From the NCBI GenBank assembly GCA_022410635.1, contig JAJVDF010000501.1, positions 49,375 to 113,374 of the forward strand: DNA of 64,000 nt, in the 5' to 3' direction. Both the position numbers and the translations under genes were made by a program. A model generated the notes under the pieces. It was not told the DNA's origin. It ran no database searches and saw only the letters and a list, made by a program, of their open reading frames with translations. Below are positions 11,440-23,159 of this stretch, in pieces. Source of the stretch: Tretioscincus oriximinensis. Taxonomy: Eukaryota > Chordata > Lepidosauria > Squamata > Gymnophthalmidae. Each line of letters starts with the position of its first letter. Position 1 is the stretch's first letter.

Positions 11440-12240
11440 AGGTTTTTTTTTATTATTATTAAGAATACATATAAGAGTGTACAAAAAGAAAAAAGACGAA
11501 ACAAAGAGAACATTAAAAATATGAACATACCTAACATACATTCAAAAGGGTACATATACATCCAACATCAAATCCCAAATTTCCTTCCTTCCTCCCCCCA
11601 CTCTCTGAATTGGATCGGAATCACATACTAAATTTTCGATTTATGTTAGTAGCTTGAGCCTCTGCCATAGAGCTATTGTCTCTTTAATTATTATATCTAT
11701 ATTTTGGTTTCCTGACATCNCCTTCTCGTATATTACTTTCCATTTTTGCATCCAATTCATTTTATTTGAATATTCATTAAATTTAGCCTCCTTTCCCTGA
11801 CCGCATCATATAACATTATTTCTCCTAGANAGTCATACCAGAGCCTGCGTGTCCATTTGCTGTGATCCTTCCATCNTCTTGCAATAACTATGTGGGCCGC
11901 ATAGATCCCTTGTTTTATAATATTTAACTCGTCATTTCTCCAATTTGTATGTCCTACATCATTAGTGAGCCATAGTTTGTTTGTGTCCTGTATGTCCCGA
12001 CCTGTTATTTCTTTAAGCTCATCAAATATCATAGCTCTGAAATTACTTATATAGGGACATGATGCCCACATATGCATGTATGTACCTGGAATATTGCATC
12101 CGTGCCAGCAATCTGATGTTATGGCTATAATGTGCGCCAGTTGTTTTGGAGTCTTATACCAATGATTTATCAATTTCCTCTTCGTTTCCACTAGTTGATG
12201 TATATTTGGATTGTTGTAAGCCTTGTTATTCATTAATAAA
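11440..12240 (-). mobile_element. L1 LINE 3' end with ORF2 C-terminus
   Basis: A minus-strand frame from 12233 to 11757 encodes about 158 residues typical of the L1 ORF2 C-terminal region: INHWYKTPKQLAHI, then CWHGCNIPGTYMHMW with the Cys/His pattern, then TRRLWYD. The 3' UTR continues leftwards to a T-rich stretch (the element's A-tail) near 11442. It is 5'-truncated, has two N codons, and is probably inactive. Confidence 0.8.
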
Positions 12241-12879
12241 AATTAAAAAATTAAATAAATGAAAGAAAGAATTCACTTTGGCTGTTAGCTACCAAAGTGC
12301 AATGCAGTGTCACCCATCTCTCCTAAATAAAGTTGCTAAATACAGATTTCCTACACAAAAAAGTAAAGGCAATTTATTTCATTTCATCTAACAGCCAAAC
12401 TTTGCTACTCAATCAAATCTTCAGGTAACGATTCTGGAGTACACTCCAGCACATGAATTAAAAACACTAATTTCCAGAGGGGANAAGAACATTTTTACCA
12501 TGGGAAATTGATTTTTTATTGACTGATTTATGGCATCTGAATTTGCANCTTGATTTACCCTAAACAGCAGGGAAATATCAAGGGTGAGATGCAAATTATG
12601 TTTGGGAGGGGATAGAGATGTATCTCCTGGAATTCTTCACAGCAGAAAACATCTGCTGAAGGATCCCAGGAGAATTGGATTTTATTCACCCTATGCTTAA
12701 TTTTTGCAAGTCTTTGAGCAACACAACAACCTTGAAAATTGGATTTGGGTCAAAAATTGCAAATGTAATCTTGTAGAGAACACACTAACGTTATCAAAAC
12801 TTGACATTGCTACAAGGATGTCANTTGATTCCTCTGGAGGAATATCAGCCTCCCCTGCCTCATCTATANGAAAACAGAA

Positions 12880-13090
12880 AAAGATCCTACAACCCATCTA
12901 GTCCAGCATTCCTGCCTCATCCCCTGGCCCACCAATTGCNTCTAAGGAAATTCAAGTAAAAGAAAAGAGCAAAACCCTTACAGCAAATGACTTTTATAGG
13001 CATTNTGTCTAGCTGTCCAGCCTGGAAGTGATACTTAGACATCTACTACAGCAGGCATCTACTACAGCAGCCTGTCCTCTGTGAATTAAG
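12880..13090 (-). repeat. Old L3-like LINE 3' fragment
   Basis: It contains CCCATCTAGTCCAGCATTCC, CCACCAATTGC and GTCCAGCCTGGAAGTGATAC in the order of the reverse-oriented L3-like 3' end. Confidence 0.6.
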
Positions 13091-13114
13091 AGGAGATTTG
13101 TTGGCTCAAGCCAT

Positions 13115-13485
13115 NNATAGCTCAATCGCTTNGGAATTCGTCTGTCGCCTAGAAGATGNGGTTTTGAAGCCCTGTGTGGGACGTGGGGATGGGTGAGCAC
13201 CTTCCACTAGCCTGTAGCTCTAGCCAGCCCAGCTATTCGAAAGCATGAATTGCAAGAAATTGNAACTGACTGCAAGTAGATACATGGGAAACACCACAGC
13301 CTGGTGGAGAAGATAGAATGTCAGCCTTTGGGCAAAATATATCCTTGTAAGCCGCTTTGAGTCCCTTTGAAAGGTGAGAAAAGCGGGATATAAGAACCAA
13401 GTTCTTCTGCTGCTGCTTCTTCTGCTTCTTCTTCTGCTGCTTCTTCTGCTTCTGTTTCTTCTGCTTCTGCTTCTTCTGCCATTCC
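13115..13485 (+). repeat. tRNA-derived SINE-A copy with long TTC/TGC tail
   Basis: The head is ATAGCTCAATCGCTT, an A-box-like sequence. A B-box-like GGTTTTGAAGCC lies at about 13160-13171. The shared body includes AAGCCGCTTTGAGTCCC and GGTGAGAAAAGCGGGATATAAG. The tail from about 13405 to 13480 is an expanded pyrimidine microsatellite of TTC and TGC units. Confidence 0.8.
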
Positions 13486-13686
13486 AAGCAGAAGACAAAG
13501 GAAAAATCTTCATCTATCTGTCCAAACTCTCCTGCCCGTCCGCTTCCTGGAAATCTCCCTGGTTCTAGTATTCTGTGATAAAATACATATTTTTCCTTTA
13601 TCCCTCTTTCTCATCCCATGCATTTCATAATACAGCTCCATCAGGGCCTTTCTTAAGCACTGTCATTCAAGGTAAGAGGCCTAGAT

Positions 13687-14529
13687 CAGTGATGGCTAAC
13701 AGGTGACACTCCAGAACCACAACTCTCAACATTCCATTCCACTCCCAGCACAGTTAAGCCCTGGAAATGAAAAAGTTTTTAAAAAGGCTGGAAATACAGG
13801 CCAAATGAAAAAAAACAGCAGTGATTGTCAGCTGAGCAGCAGAATAGCTGTATGATATTTCTAAGAATAAACCCAAATCAAATAGAGATCTCTTTAAGTA
13901 AAATAAACTAGAGCAGAAGGCCTGAGTGGAACCTGAGACAGTGGTAAGCTGAAGAGAGAAGAAGAAAAGTAACTTTGAAGTTAAGTTTCTTATGTGTAAT
14001 ATGTTAAAGTTATTTCTTAATACAGGGNGCTTCAAAAAATGTATNCACACTTTGAACTTCCATACGATGTACAGAATCAGTGGTGACTCGTACTCAGAAT
14101 TNTATTGATGCTGCAGGTCACCAATTTGAACAGTATTAACATTTGTTATTTATTTAACTTTGTAGAACAGTAGAACAGTAAATAAATTTTCTATGGAAGT
14201 TCACAGTGTGTATACATTTTTGAAGCACCCTGNATGTTATAAAAGCCATACGTGCCTGTGTCCTTCAGAGGCCTGAAGGTGGGTGTTCATGAGGATTAAT
14301 TAGATTGCCTGACAGAAGCAGATATATAATACCAAGAAACATATTGAAGGTTAACATTGTGGACAAGAATGCAGTGAACTGGATGGAAAGCAAGGCGAGG
14401 GGGACACTTCATGGAAGCTAGGGGTTGGCTACATGGAGGGATCACCACAAGCCCACTCTGCTAAACCACATGGAATGTTGGGAGTCNTAGTTCAGGAACA
14501 TCTGGGGTGTCACCCATTGGCCATCACTA
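13687..14529. mobile_element. hAT DNA transposon remnant with 8-bp target duplication
   Basis: The left end CAGTGATGGC and right end GCCATCACTA are inverted repeats, and similarity continues inward for about 60 bp (GGTGACAC, CAACATTCCAT in both arms). The flanks GCCTAGAT (13679-13686) and GCCTACAT (14530-14537) are an 8-bp target duplication with one mismatch. Eight-bp duplications and a CAGTG terminus are hallmarks of hAT elements. No transposase frame remains, so it was moved in trans. A mariner-type MITE is nested at 14023-14232. Confidence 0.75.
14023..14232. mobile_element. 210-bp mariner-type MITE nested in the hAT remnant
   Basis: Terminal inverted repeats of about 41 bp start CAGGGNGCTTCAAAAAATG and end with its reverse complement, ...TTTTTGAAGCACCCTG. 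TA precedes the left end and NA follows the right end, consistent with TA-target insertion. There is no coding sequence. A rearranged relative is at 27971-28085. Confidence 0.75.
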
Positions 14530-14539
14530 GCCTACATGA

Positions 14540-16575
14540 TGCAGCCTAATTTGTATTANGTGTCCCAGCCCCTTGATTATTCTGTTACTGTTTTTCTACA
14601 CTTTCCCCAATTGTATAATATCCTTTCTAAGGTGTGTGTCTCTACCTTTTTTCAGGAAACCACAGCTCTCTATCTTGACCAAGGGAAAAATTTCTTATGC
14701 TAATGACAATGGCAAAGTCAAAGGGATATTTTTATCACTGTTGCTGCCCCTCTCCATGGTAGGATGGCCAATAATTTGTCAACTAAATTACACAGTTACC
14801 ATATATTAGATTCACCTGTGGTAATACTCCTTTATGTATGCTAGGTATAGTTATAGTTCAGCACAACTGTGCTCCAGAGTTGAGTTCAAATTTCCCCACT
14901 GACAATTTTCATTTTGGCTTAACAGGTAACATCTTCTAAGAAAAAAAGCAAAGTCCCATGTTACAAATTTTATAGTAAAACTGGAAATAGTTTGTGTGCA
15001 ATTATGTTTCTCTAAGTGTTATTGGACTACAACTCCCAAATTCCTCAGAATATTCCTGACTAGGCAGGATGGAAGTTGTAGTCCAACAATACCCAGAGTC
15101 ACTCTGTTTAGAAAACATTTCAAGCTAGAGGCAAGCAAATCTTGGACTTAAATCCCTCCCCAAGTGATTTGGGTCAGTCTCTCCCTTTCTTTCTAATCTT
15201 TTTTAACATGGTCCCATTTAGCACAGATTGCTGTGCAGATAAAGGGAAACTGAGGGAAAAATAAGGAAATACAAAGTGAGGGAAAAATAAGGAAATACAA
15301 AGTGATAATTTGGACTCTGGAGGAAAAGTAACTGCCACAAATCTCTAAGCACAATAAAAGGTTACATGTACCACATGTGAGAAAACACATATGATTTCTT
15401 TAAGGAATGTTGTGTGAGAAGGTAGGAGCTACTTTAGAAAGAGAAATTTTAAATATTTTGTCAGTTGGAGATAAGCTATAACAAGAAGGAAGGTCTATGA
15501 GCATTTATTTGCTGATCATTGTATATAATCACGAACTCCCTTTCCTTCTTTCCACATGTTGTATTTAATGTTTCATGAAAAACAAGTCACATTCCAGAAA
15601 TATATCCTCATTCCCTTAGGTATCCTTGCAAAATTTGTGCTGCTTTTATTGAACTTGCATGCTTTTGAGAATTAATGCACCCTATTAGCCTGGTCCCATT
15701 TGGCGAAGAATAAACAGCAGCAAAGGCCCAGTAGTTTATACCTGTTGTTGTTTTTCATTNCACAAATTGGTGTGATAGTTGCAGCCCCTCTTTAATTGCC
15801 CAGCTGTTAGGTTGCATCTGCCTGGATAGGAAGCAGCAAGAAAGGCAAACTCCCACCTTGTTATTTAAAAGGGCCTGCCAAGTCACTATGGCAACAGGAG
15901 TTAGAAGCACAGCATGTCTGCAAAGCTTCTTTCAAGCATCTGCTGAGGTCTGGGGAGGGAAAACTGGGAGGACTAAGTTATCCAGAGGTGAAGAAAAGCT
16001 GTTACTTTGTAATTTATGCCCATATAATTAAGGCCCATTGAACACCTTGTTTAAAAACCAAGTTCTCAGATCATCAGCCAACTATTGGTTACACCTGAGG
16101 TTTCTTGGCTTTTGATATACAAAAGGAATTAACATCCGCCATAGAATAAGAACAGAAGGTTTGATGATGCCATCTTTAAAATGCCGTTGTGCTTATTCTT
16201 TTAGCTATCTGTCAACACAGACACAGCTAATGTCAAAGACAATTTGCAAAGTTTAAAATATATATATAAAAAAATACCACCAATCTCAAGTAATTTCTTC
16301 CCGTCTTCAGTTTTCAGACAACAAAATAGATCTAGTTTGGTAACTCCATCTGGGACAAAGCCATTTCATGGGATTATCCTGTTTCCTAGGGTCCCCTTTT
16401 TAATTTTCAGAGATGCAAAACGATGACAACTTTATTCGTCCATGCAAAATAANTTTGGAAGATCTATTCAGTTTAAGTTTGTTAACATTCAAGTAAGTGT
16501 TTATGGTTCTTTCTACATTCATATATGATTGATATAAAAGGACTGCAAAGTTCACTTCTCAGCTTCATTAATCCA
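14540..16575. other. Intergenic with short direct and inverted repeats
   Basis: No gene is supported. A small inverted repeat (TTGGACTACAACTCCCA ... GTTGTAGTCCAA) lies at about 15023-15090. A perfect 26-bp direct duplication (unit GAGGGAAAAATAAGGAAATA...) occupies 15252-15303. Confidence 0.5.
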
Positions 16576-16579
16576 GAAC

Positions 16580-16770
16580 AGAAGTTCACCAATAATGGAC
16601 CAAGATTCCCAGCATTATACTGGAAGGCAAGAACCACAGCCCAGCTAGTCCAGCATCTCATCTCACTCATTGGCTTACCAACTGCATCTGGGCATTCTCA
16701 AGCAGCAGCAGAACTGCTTTTGATTTCCTGCAAGTGGTCTGTCCAGGACTCTTGNCTAGCTCTCCAACCC
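16580..16770 (-). repeat. Old L3-like LINE 3' fragment
   Basis: CCCAGCTAGTCCAGCATCTC and CCAACTGCATCTGGGCATTCTC mark a diverged reverse-oriented copy. Confidence 0.5.
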
Positions 16771-16989
16771 AAGCACAGAGTAGGCAAATTCATATTATGC
16801 TTATATTGCATGTTTTAAAACACATGCAAAANGTTCTGTTGCTTCAAAAATCAAAGGTTGTTTTCAAAGTGCAAGCTGTAGTGTACTATAATCTATTAGT
16901 ATTTCAGCCACTTGTTAAATGTTCATATTTTATCAAAACTATAACACTCATTTATTTTAAAGTCTTCTTATTAAGTTTCTAAATACATT

Positions 16990-19195
16990 TCCAAACTTAT
17001 TGAAATAATTTATCACCATCCTGTGGCAATAAAATAACAAGAATTGTAGAATTAAATAGTCAGGGTTGCTCAGTCACAAACTTCCAATCTGGCTTCCCTT
17101 CACAATACACACATGAATACACTGATCACCCAGACTTTACATGCAAACTCCCAGATTCTGCCATATCCTCAATATCCTTCTATTCAATACATGTTCCCCC
17201 TAGCAAATTCAACAACCCTCTTTAGTTCACAACAGTCTCCTCCATTCATTCCTGTCAACAATGTCTTTATAGTTGACCCCTCCCTACTGTAATTGGGCAA
17301 ATATTCTCTTTAAAGGGACTGCACTCCAATTTGACCAAATTCATCACACTTCTAATTCTACTCTTCCTAATACCTGCTTTCATTCAGTCTTCTTTCTCAC
17401 AACGCTCCTCCTTTTGAAGTTGGGTGATTCTGTTCTTGTAGTACCTCAACTGGAGGTGATGGAATCTCCCTCAAAGGCTATATGCAAGCAAAAGATAGGC
17501 ATCTATTGGATTTAGGTTTGTGGATGGAGTAGAAGATTCTACATTGCCAGAATACTGACCCAGGGCAAGGCCTCTTGTTCCAACTCTGGAGTGGAACAAA
17601 AGAGCATCCCTCATCCACTAAGCCACTCCAGCCACACTGCATGGAGTATAGCTCAGTCTAGGTGGCCAAAATGACCATTGCACCTTGAACACCATCTACC
17701 ACCTGTCCAGGGTCTGTGTTACAGGACAGGAAAGGCTGTGCGCACTTATTCCAGTTACATTTGAGACCCATTAAATTGCACTGCTGGAATGGGTCCTTCA
17801 GGAACTCCAAGATCAAAAACCTTCATTCCTGGCTGTTGGAGGTCTTACAGCAGACTGGGGCCCTTTTGACACTGAGCCTTATGTTGGACTATATTTTGGA
17901 ATAGGTGTCTGTTGTCGGCACTATGGTGTAGTCCATGGCAGATCCCATAGATATAGACCAGAACAAAACTCAGTGCAGAAAGGATCTATGAAGCTTTCAT
18001 GAGCTTCAGAGCACTGTGATCTGTCACAGAGACCATGCAAATGCAGATGACCTTGTGGACTATTCCAGAAGGGATTCATTCTAGTGGAATCATTACAAGA
18101 AATGCACTTGTATTTCAGCTCTATAACTCCCTCTGGAGTTATGGAGTGTACATCCACACGTGGTATTTAGAATCAGGATTCTGTTGCAGATTTCAGCCAT
18201 CATCACACCCTAAGACTTAGTCCCTCACAAGAACAAAACTAAGTCCAAGGCCAATTTCAACCTGGCCATATTTCTGCCACAGAACCTTGCAAGTGTGATA
18301 ATAGCTATGGGCTAGGGGCAGTTGTGGAAAAGGTGGGGGAGCTTATGAGACATAGAAAAGTCACCAGGGGTGTGGGGAAGCCACTGGGTAGGGTGGGGAG
18401 CCATGNTTTACTCCTGATAGCCTTATCATCTCTGCAGTTCCCCACATGGCTTTCTTGCCCCCAGCAGCTCCCACATGCATCTCACAACTCGCTCACATCA
18501 CAACCTCCTGGTGTCACAGTTCTTACCATGTTTATGAACTTTCATAGCAGTAGGGGGCAACCAGACCATTCAAAGCCAAAATCAACTTCTTCGCCTGTCC
18601 CAGAGCAGAGGTGGCTTTCAGAGCATGCACACACATCACTTGTTGCCTCCTCAACCCAGTTTATCTGGAGACAGCTACTACTTACANAAAGCCCTTAGCT
18701 CTACATAGGCTATGCTGTGGGCCAGCATCAAGAAAAAGAAAGTTAGTTTTTCTGACATGCATAGTTTGCTCCCTCTCCCAATGTTCTGCCTGAAGTCAGC
18801 CCCCAAGCTTTGGGACCAAACACGCAGGCTTTCAGTCTCTCTCTCTGCGCCCCCAAAAGCCTTTCAGCTTTTGACAGCCCAGGAAGAACAATGGAGCTGC
18901 TGGCAGTGGTGGATTTCCATTAGCACTTATAAAGGGTTTTTAATTGGGAGCCCAAGACTGGGGAGGGCTGGCACTTATCTAATAGCTGCCAGTGGCAAAA
19001 CCTTTTGTCAGGCGCTTAGGAAAAGAAGCTGCCATGGGAAAGAAGAGTGCAGATGGAATTCAAATGAACTGAACTTCTCTGTCACTCACTCTCTCCCACT
19101 CACTCACTCTCTCCCTCACACACACAGAGACACTGCCACATAAACCTATACAACTACAATTCAAATGATGTAGAGGACATAAAAATATATGCAGA
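16990..19195. other. Intergenic, nothing recognised
   Basis: No coding signature is found on either strand. A TCTC/CACT-rich low-complexity tract lies at about 19080-19135. The 124- and 143-codon plus-strand frames here have no recognisable domain and contain Ns or simple sequence. Confidence 0.45.
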
Positions 19196-19199
19196 GTCC

Positions 19200-19725
19200 T
19201 TCTAGATCGGGCCACAACTCATTTAGTACAGCATCCTGTCTCACACTATAGCCCAACAGTTGTTTCTGGGCATCTCAAGCAAAATACAAAGACAAAGTCT
19301 TAACTTTCTTTTGACTCTCTGCAATTGGCCTTTAGTGGCATCTCACCTGTCCCTAGAACCTGAAAAATCTTTCGAGGCAAATAGTTTAGAGGCAGCCTTC
19401 CTGTGTTTCCTATCTGGAAATGATATCTAGGCATCCATTGTACTGCACATCCATTATNCCTCTCAGCCATGATTTGTCCAAGTCTTTAGAAACATCAGAG
19501 TAGACCTGCAGAAACAGGCCACAGCATTAGTATCCTGTCTCACAGATCCACCAGGTGTTTCCAGGCTTCTCCAGCAGAAGATAAAATAAAACCTTCATTT
19601 ACTCTCAGTTACCTGCTAATGGTTTTTAGAAGCATCCTGCCTAGCTCTCTGATCTAGAGGTGATACTTGGATATTCATTCAAGTTACCAGGCCTCAAGGA
19701 GTCCAAGATCTTTTCCTATACAGGA
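19200..19725 (-). repeat. Two old L3-like LINE 3' fragments in tandem
   Basis: Both 19200-19480 and 19490-19725 contain the reverse-oriented order (GCATCCTGTCTCACA, then TTGTTTCTGGGCATCTC or TTTCCAGGCTTCTCC, then GATATCTAGGCATCCATT or GATACTTGGATATTCATT). They look like independent old insertions. Confidence 0.55.
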
Positions 19726-20157
19726 ATTTCGATGAGTTCAGAAGAAAAAGGGAGGTGGAGAAGGAATCATGACAGTGAGGTACTTCTAGGGTGAGGCTGA
19801 TATTACAGATTGGTGGTTCCATGTGGCTCAGATATAAAAGACCAGGAACAATAAAAGGAAAGCATATGGAAGCCCTGAAGCATGGGGTAAATTAAAAGCA
19901 TGAAGCTGTTAAACTTAATTAGCACTTCCAAATTCATCCAGTATCTCTATGCAGGGGCCACTTTATATTAACAAAGAATACTGACTAATTGTAGGTAATA
20001 TTTAGTGTCTCACATTAAAATGGCATTGTACAAAAATGGAAAAACTGCTCAGACATCTATTCAGAATTTTTACGTAACAAAGCATTACTCATAAACAACA
20101 CTTTAGTCTTTACTAAAGAACTAAAAACTTTCTTTGCTCAAGGTAGACATAACACTG

Positions 20158-20312
20158 TTAAGAACATAAAGAGGAACCCTGCTGAATCGGGTCAGAACCC
20201 ATCTAGTTCAGCGTTCTGTTCACAAAGTGGCCCACCAATTGCACCTGGGCAGTCTCAANAAGAAGAAGAAGAAGAAGAAAAAGAAGGTGTAGGAGGAGGA
20301 GAAGAAGAACTC
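20158..20312 (-). repeat. L3-like 3' end followed by GAA microsatellite
   Basis: The terminal part of an L3-like copy, in minus orientation (AAGAACATAAAGAGGAACCCTG), is followed by (GAA)n at about 20262-20310. Confidence 0.6.
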
Positions 20313-20359
20313 AGTTGCCAAGAAAAGAGCAACAAAATTGATCAAGGGTCTTGATCAAC

Positions 20360-20876
20360 ATCTGGGCTTCTTCAGCCTTGAAAGGTGACGTCTGAGAGGT
20401 GATCTGATTGAAGTGTACAAAATCATGCATGGGATAGACAGGGTGAATATAGAAAAATGTTTTCTCTCTCCCACAACACTAGGACCAGGGGGCACTCCTT
20501 AAAACTGTTGGGTAGAAAAGTGAGAACAGACAAAGAAAAGTATTTTTTTCACTCAGAGGGTCATTGGCCTGTGGAATTTATTTCCTGAAGAGGTAGTGGT
20601 AGCTAACAGCTTGGATAGTTTCAAGACAGGACTAGACAGGTTTATGGACACCAAGGGTACAAATGGATACTAGGATGGATGTCTGGATGTTGCCTCCGGG
20701 ATGGAGCAACAGGCAGGACTCCTGAAATACCATTTGCACGGAGTCATGAACAGGTGTATATTTTGCTTTCTTCTGATGGACTGCCCAGGTGCATCTGGTG
20801 GGCCTCGGTGTGAGACAGAATGCTAGCCCAGATGGTCTGTTGCCTGATCCAGTATGGCTCTTCTTATGTTCAGTTC
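20360..20876 (+). repeat. L3-like LINE 3' end (coding tail and 3' UTR)
   Basis: The copy begins in the ORF2 C-terminal coding region (GATCTGATTGAAGTGTACAA encodes the DLIEVYK motif). It continues through GGGTCATTGGCCTGTGGAAT and ends GGCTCTTCTTATGTTC, the family's 8-bp tail unit. Frame is broken. Confidence 0.75.
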
Positions 20877-21117
20877 TTATACCCTTCTTTTCTCACCTTT
20901 CAAAGGGACCCAAAGTGGCTTGCAAGGGTATTTTTGCCCGAAGGCTTACATTCTGTCTTCTCCACCAGGCTGTCAGGTGCAATTTCTTNCTATTCTTGCT
21001 TTCGAATAGCTGGGTTGGCTAGAGCTACAGGCTAGTGGAAGGTGCTCACCCCTCCCCACATCTGACACAGGGCTTCAAAACCCGATCTCCCAGATGAGAG
21101 GCCTGCCTGTTACTCCA
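20877..21117 (-). repeat. tRNA-derived SINE-A copy
   Basis: Its tail abuts the L3-like 3' end at 20876. The shared body (CTTTTCTCACCTTTCAAAGG ... GAATAGCTGGGTTGGCTAGAG) and the B-box-like AAAACCCGATCTCC near 21078 run in reverse orientation. Confidence 0.75.
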
Positions 21118-21468
21118 TCTCAGAGGCAGCATCAAGGCATCCATCCTAGTAGCTGTTTATACCCCTGGTATTCATGAATTTGTCTAATTCTCATTTAAAG
21201 CTATCCAGGCTGCTAGCTACCACCACCTCTTCTGGAAGTAAATTCCAAAGGCCAATGACCCCCTGGGTGAAAATATACTTTCCCTTGTCTGTGCTCACTC
21301 TTCTGCCCAACTGTTTCAAGGAATACCCCCTGATCTTAGTGTTGTGCGCTATAGAAAACATTTTTCTCTATTCACCTTATTCATACAGTGCATTATTTTA
21401 TATACTTCAATCAGATCACCTCTCAGACAACCATCTTTTGAGGCTGAAGAGGCCCAAGCCTGTATGTT
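21118..21468 (-). repeat. L3-like LINE fragment
   Basis: The reverse-oriented copy runs from GAGGCAGCATCAAGGCATCC to CAATCAGATCACCTCTCAGA. It pairs as an inverted repeat with the plus-oriented copy at 20360-20876. Confidence 0.75.
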
Positions 21469-21540
21469 AACTTTGGTGGCATCAGACCTACCTTGAGTTA
21501 TGGTTTCTCTCGTCATCTGCTTTGCAAGACTTTTTAACAA

Positions 21541-21612
21541 CCAAACCAAGTAATATGCAATATTACAATATCCTGACCAAACCAAGAAATGTGCAATATT
21601 ACAATGTCCTGA
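21541..21612. repeat. 36-bp tandem duplication
   Basis: Two 36-bp units beginning CCAAACCAAG lie head-to-tail at 21541-21576 and 21577-21612 with three mismatches. The function is unknown. Confidence 0.75.
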
Positions 21613-22179
21613 CCTGCTTTCCCCTTGATGCCAATGGCCTTATCAGTTTACGGTTAATTACTCATAGCACTGAAGTGCTAAATAGAGNAGGTTGTGCAAC
21701 AAGAGCCAAATTGACGCAAATGCTGTACCTTCAATGTGAGGTTGAATCAGGTATATATAATAAGAGAGGCTGAATTTGTTCTTAACTTTGTGGAATTGGA
21801 TAATGAGAAAAGCCCAGGGAAATTCATTGAGAGCTAGAACATCTCTGTTCTTGTCCAGCAGCGCTAGCAATTTCTCTCCAAGTGAGACATCTTTCCATTG
21901 GAAGTCCTGCCACACTTTAAATATAATTGCCCAATGCATACATTACTGCTGCACTGTGCCAAAAAAACAAAACAAAGCAATGCAAAGTCTAGATCCTAGA
22001 TGGGTATGTTCAATCCTTAGAAGGGCATATTTGGATACCAACATGTCCAGAAGGTCTAGCAAGGGAATCTAGTCACACTGTTGGCTTTTCAAACCTTCTC
22101 AAATCCTGAAAAATATTGTTTAGTCCAGAAAAAAAATAAAACCAGATTAAGCACATTCTTCAGGACAGAAGATAAACTG

Positions 22180-22625
22180 AACTTTTGTTAACATGAGTTT
22201 TCATAGACAAAGCCTACTTCAGCAGATATGTCCAGAAGAGAATGGCTCCCATAATGTGGTATGTTTGAAANATCACAGATGAGCCTGGACAAGTTAATTA
22301 TGTGCAGTGGTAATCATAAAAAACTATCTCTTTACCTTGCGATTCCCCAAACTGGTGTGAATGCTGGACTACTCCAAATGTTATAGGTGTGCTTCTGGAG
22401 AATAGGTTTATAAGCCGTCCATAGCTGGTAAGAACTGAGGATGTTTTGGAACACTGCTGCAGATTTCAAGTGTACGAGGCATTTCAGCAAAAATGGAGCC
22501 CTGCTGGGTTAGACTACAGCCCATCTAGTCATCCTGTAACCCACTATCTGTTTCCGGGGAACTTAAGTAGAAAGCAATGGTGAAACTTTCACCTGCTCTT
22601 AACACACTGTAAAGGATCTTGAGAG
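22180..22625. repeat. Diverged repeat fragments
   Basis: Positions 22185-22240 resemble the 'agactaacacggctat' repeat (TTTTCATAGACAAAGCCTACTTCAG). Positions 22492-22622 are an old reverse-oriented L3-like fragment (GCCCATCTAGTCATCCTGTA). Confidence 0.45.
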
Positions 22626-22737
22626 GCATGTAACATGATACGTTTTCNTGCAACGACAATGAGAGAGAAAGTCAGGCACGTAGGACACAAAGCTATAGAA
22701 CACAACTTTTGCACTTTATGCTCCGGGATAAGGAATA

Positions 22738-23060
22738 GAATGTTGCTTAGGAAATGGTCTCTCATCTGGGATATCGGGTTTTGAAGCCCTGNGTCAGACG
22801 TGAGGAGGGGTGTGCACCCTCTCCTAGCCTGTATCTCTAGCCAATCCAGCTATTTGAAAGCATGAATTGNAAGAAGCTGCACCTGACAGCAAGTAGATAC
22901 ATGAGAACCACCACAGCCTGGTGGGGAAGATAGAATGTAAGTCTTTGGGCAAATACCCTTGTAAGCCGCTTTGAATCTCTTTGAAAGGTGAGAAAAGCAG
23001 GGTATAAGAACTGAGTTCTTCTTCTTTTTCTTTTTCTTTTTCTTTTTCTTCTTCTTCTCT
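22738..23060 (+). repeat. tRNA-derived SINE-A copy
   Basis: The head is degraded, but B-box-like GGTTTTGAAGCCC, the AAGCCGCTTTGAATCTC body and a TTTTTC-rich tail at 23018-23058 are clear. Confidence 0.75.
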
Positions 23061-23129
23061 CTGAAGGACCTCTGTAAAGTCACAACAAGACCTGTGATTC
23101 CTCCATGCAGTGTAATATGGCACATGCGC

Positions 23130-23153
23130 ACACACACACACACACACACACAC
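23130..23153. repeat. (CA)n microsatellite
   Basis: An uninterrupted CA dinucleotide tract of about 11 units. Confidence 0.9.
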
Positions 23154-23159
23154 TAGTTC

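Noticed and set aside
13115..13180. tRNA gene
   Set aside because: The tRNA-like head belongs to a multi-copy SINE, the B box is distorted by an extra T, and no cloverleaf can be closed.
13374..13568. Leucine-rich hydrophobic small protein
   Set aside because: The poly-Leu is the translation of the TTC/TGC microsatellite tail of a SINE-A copy.
18324..19143. Two overlapping plus-strand frames of 124 and 143 codons
   Set aside because: They contain Ns and simple-sequence ends (LTHSLPHTH) and show no conserved motif.
20262..20312. CRISPR-like or structured repeat
   Set aside because: It is a simple GAA microsatellite without spacers. The window is vertebrate DNA.
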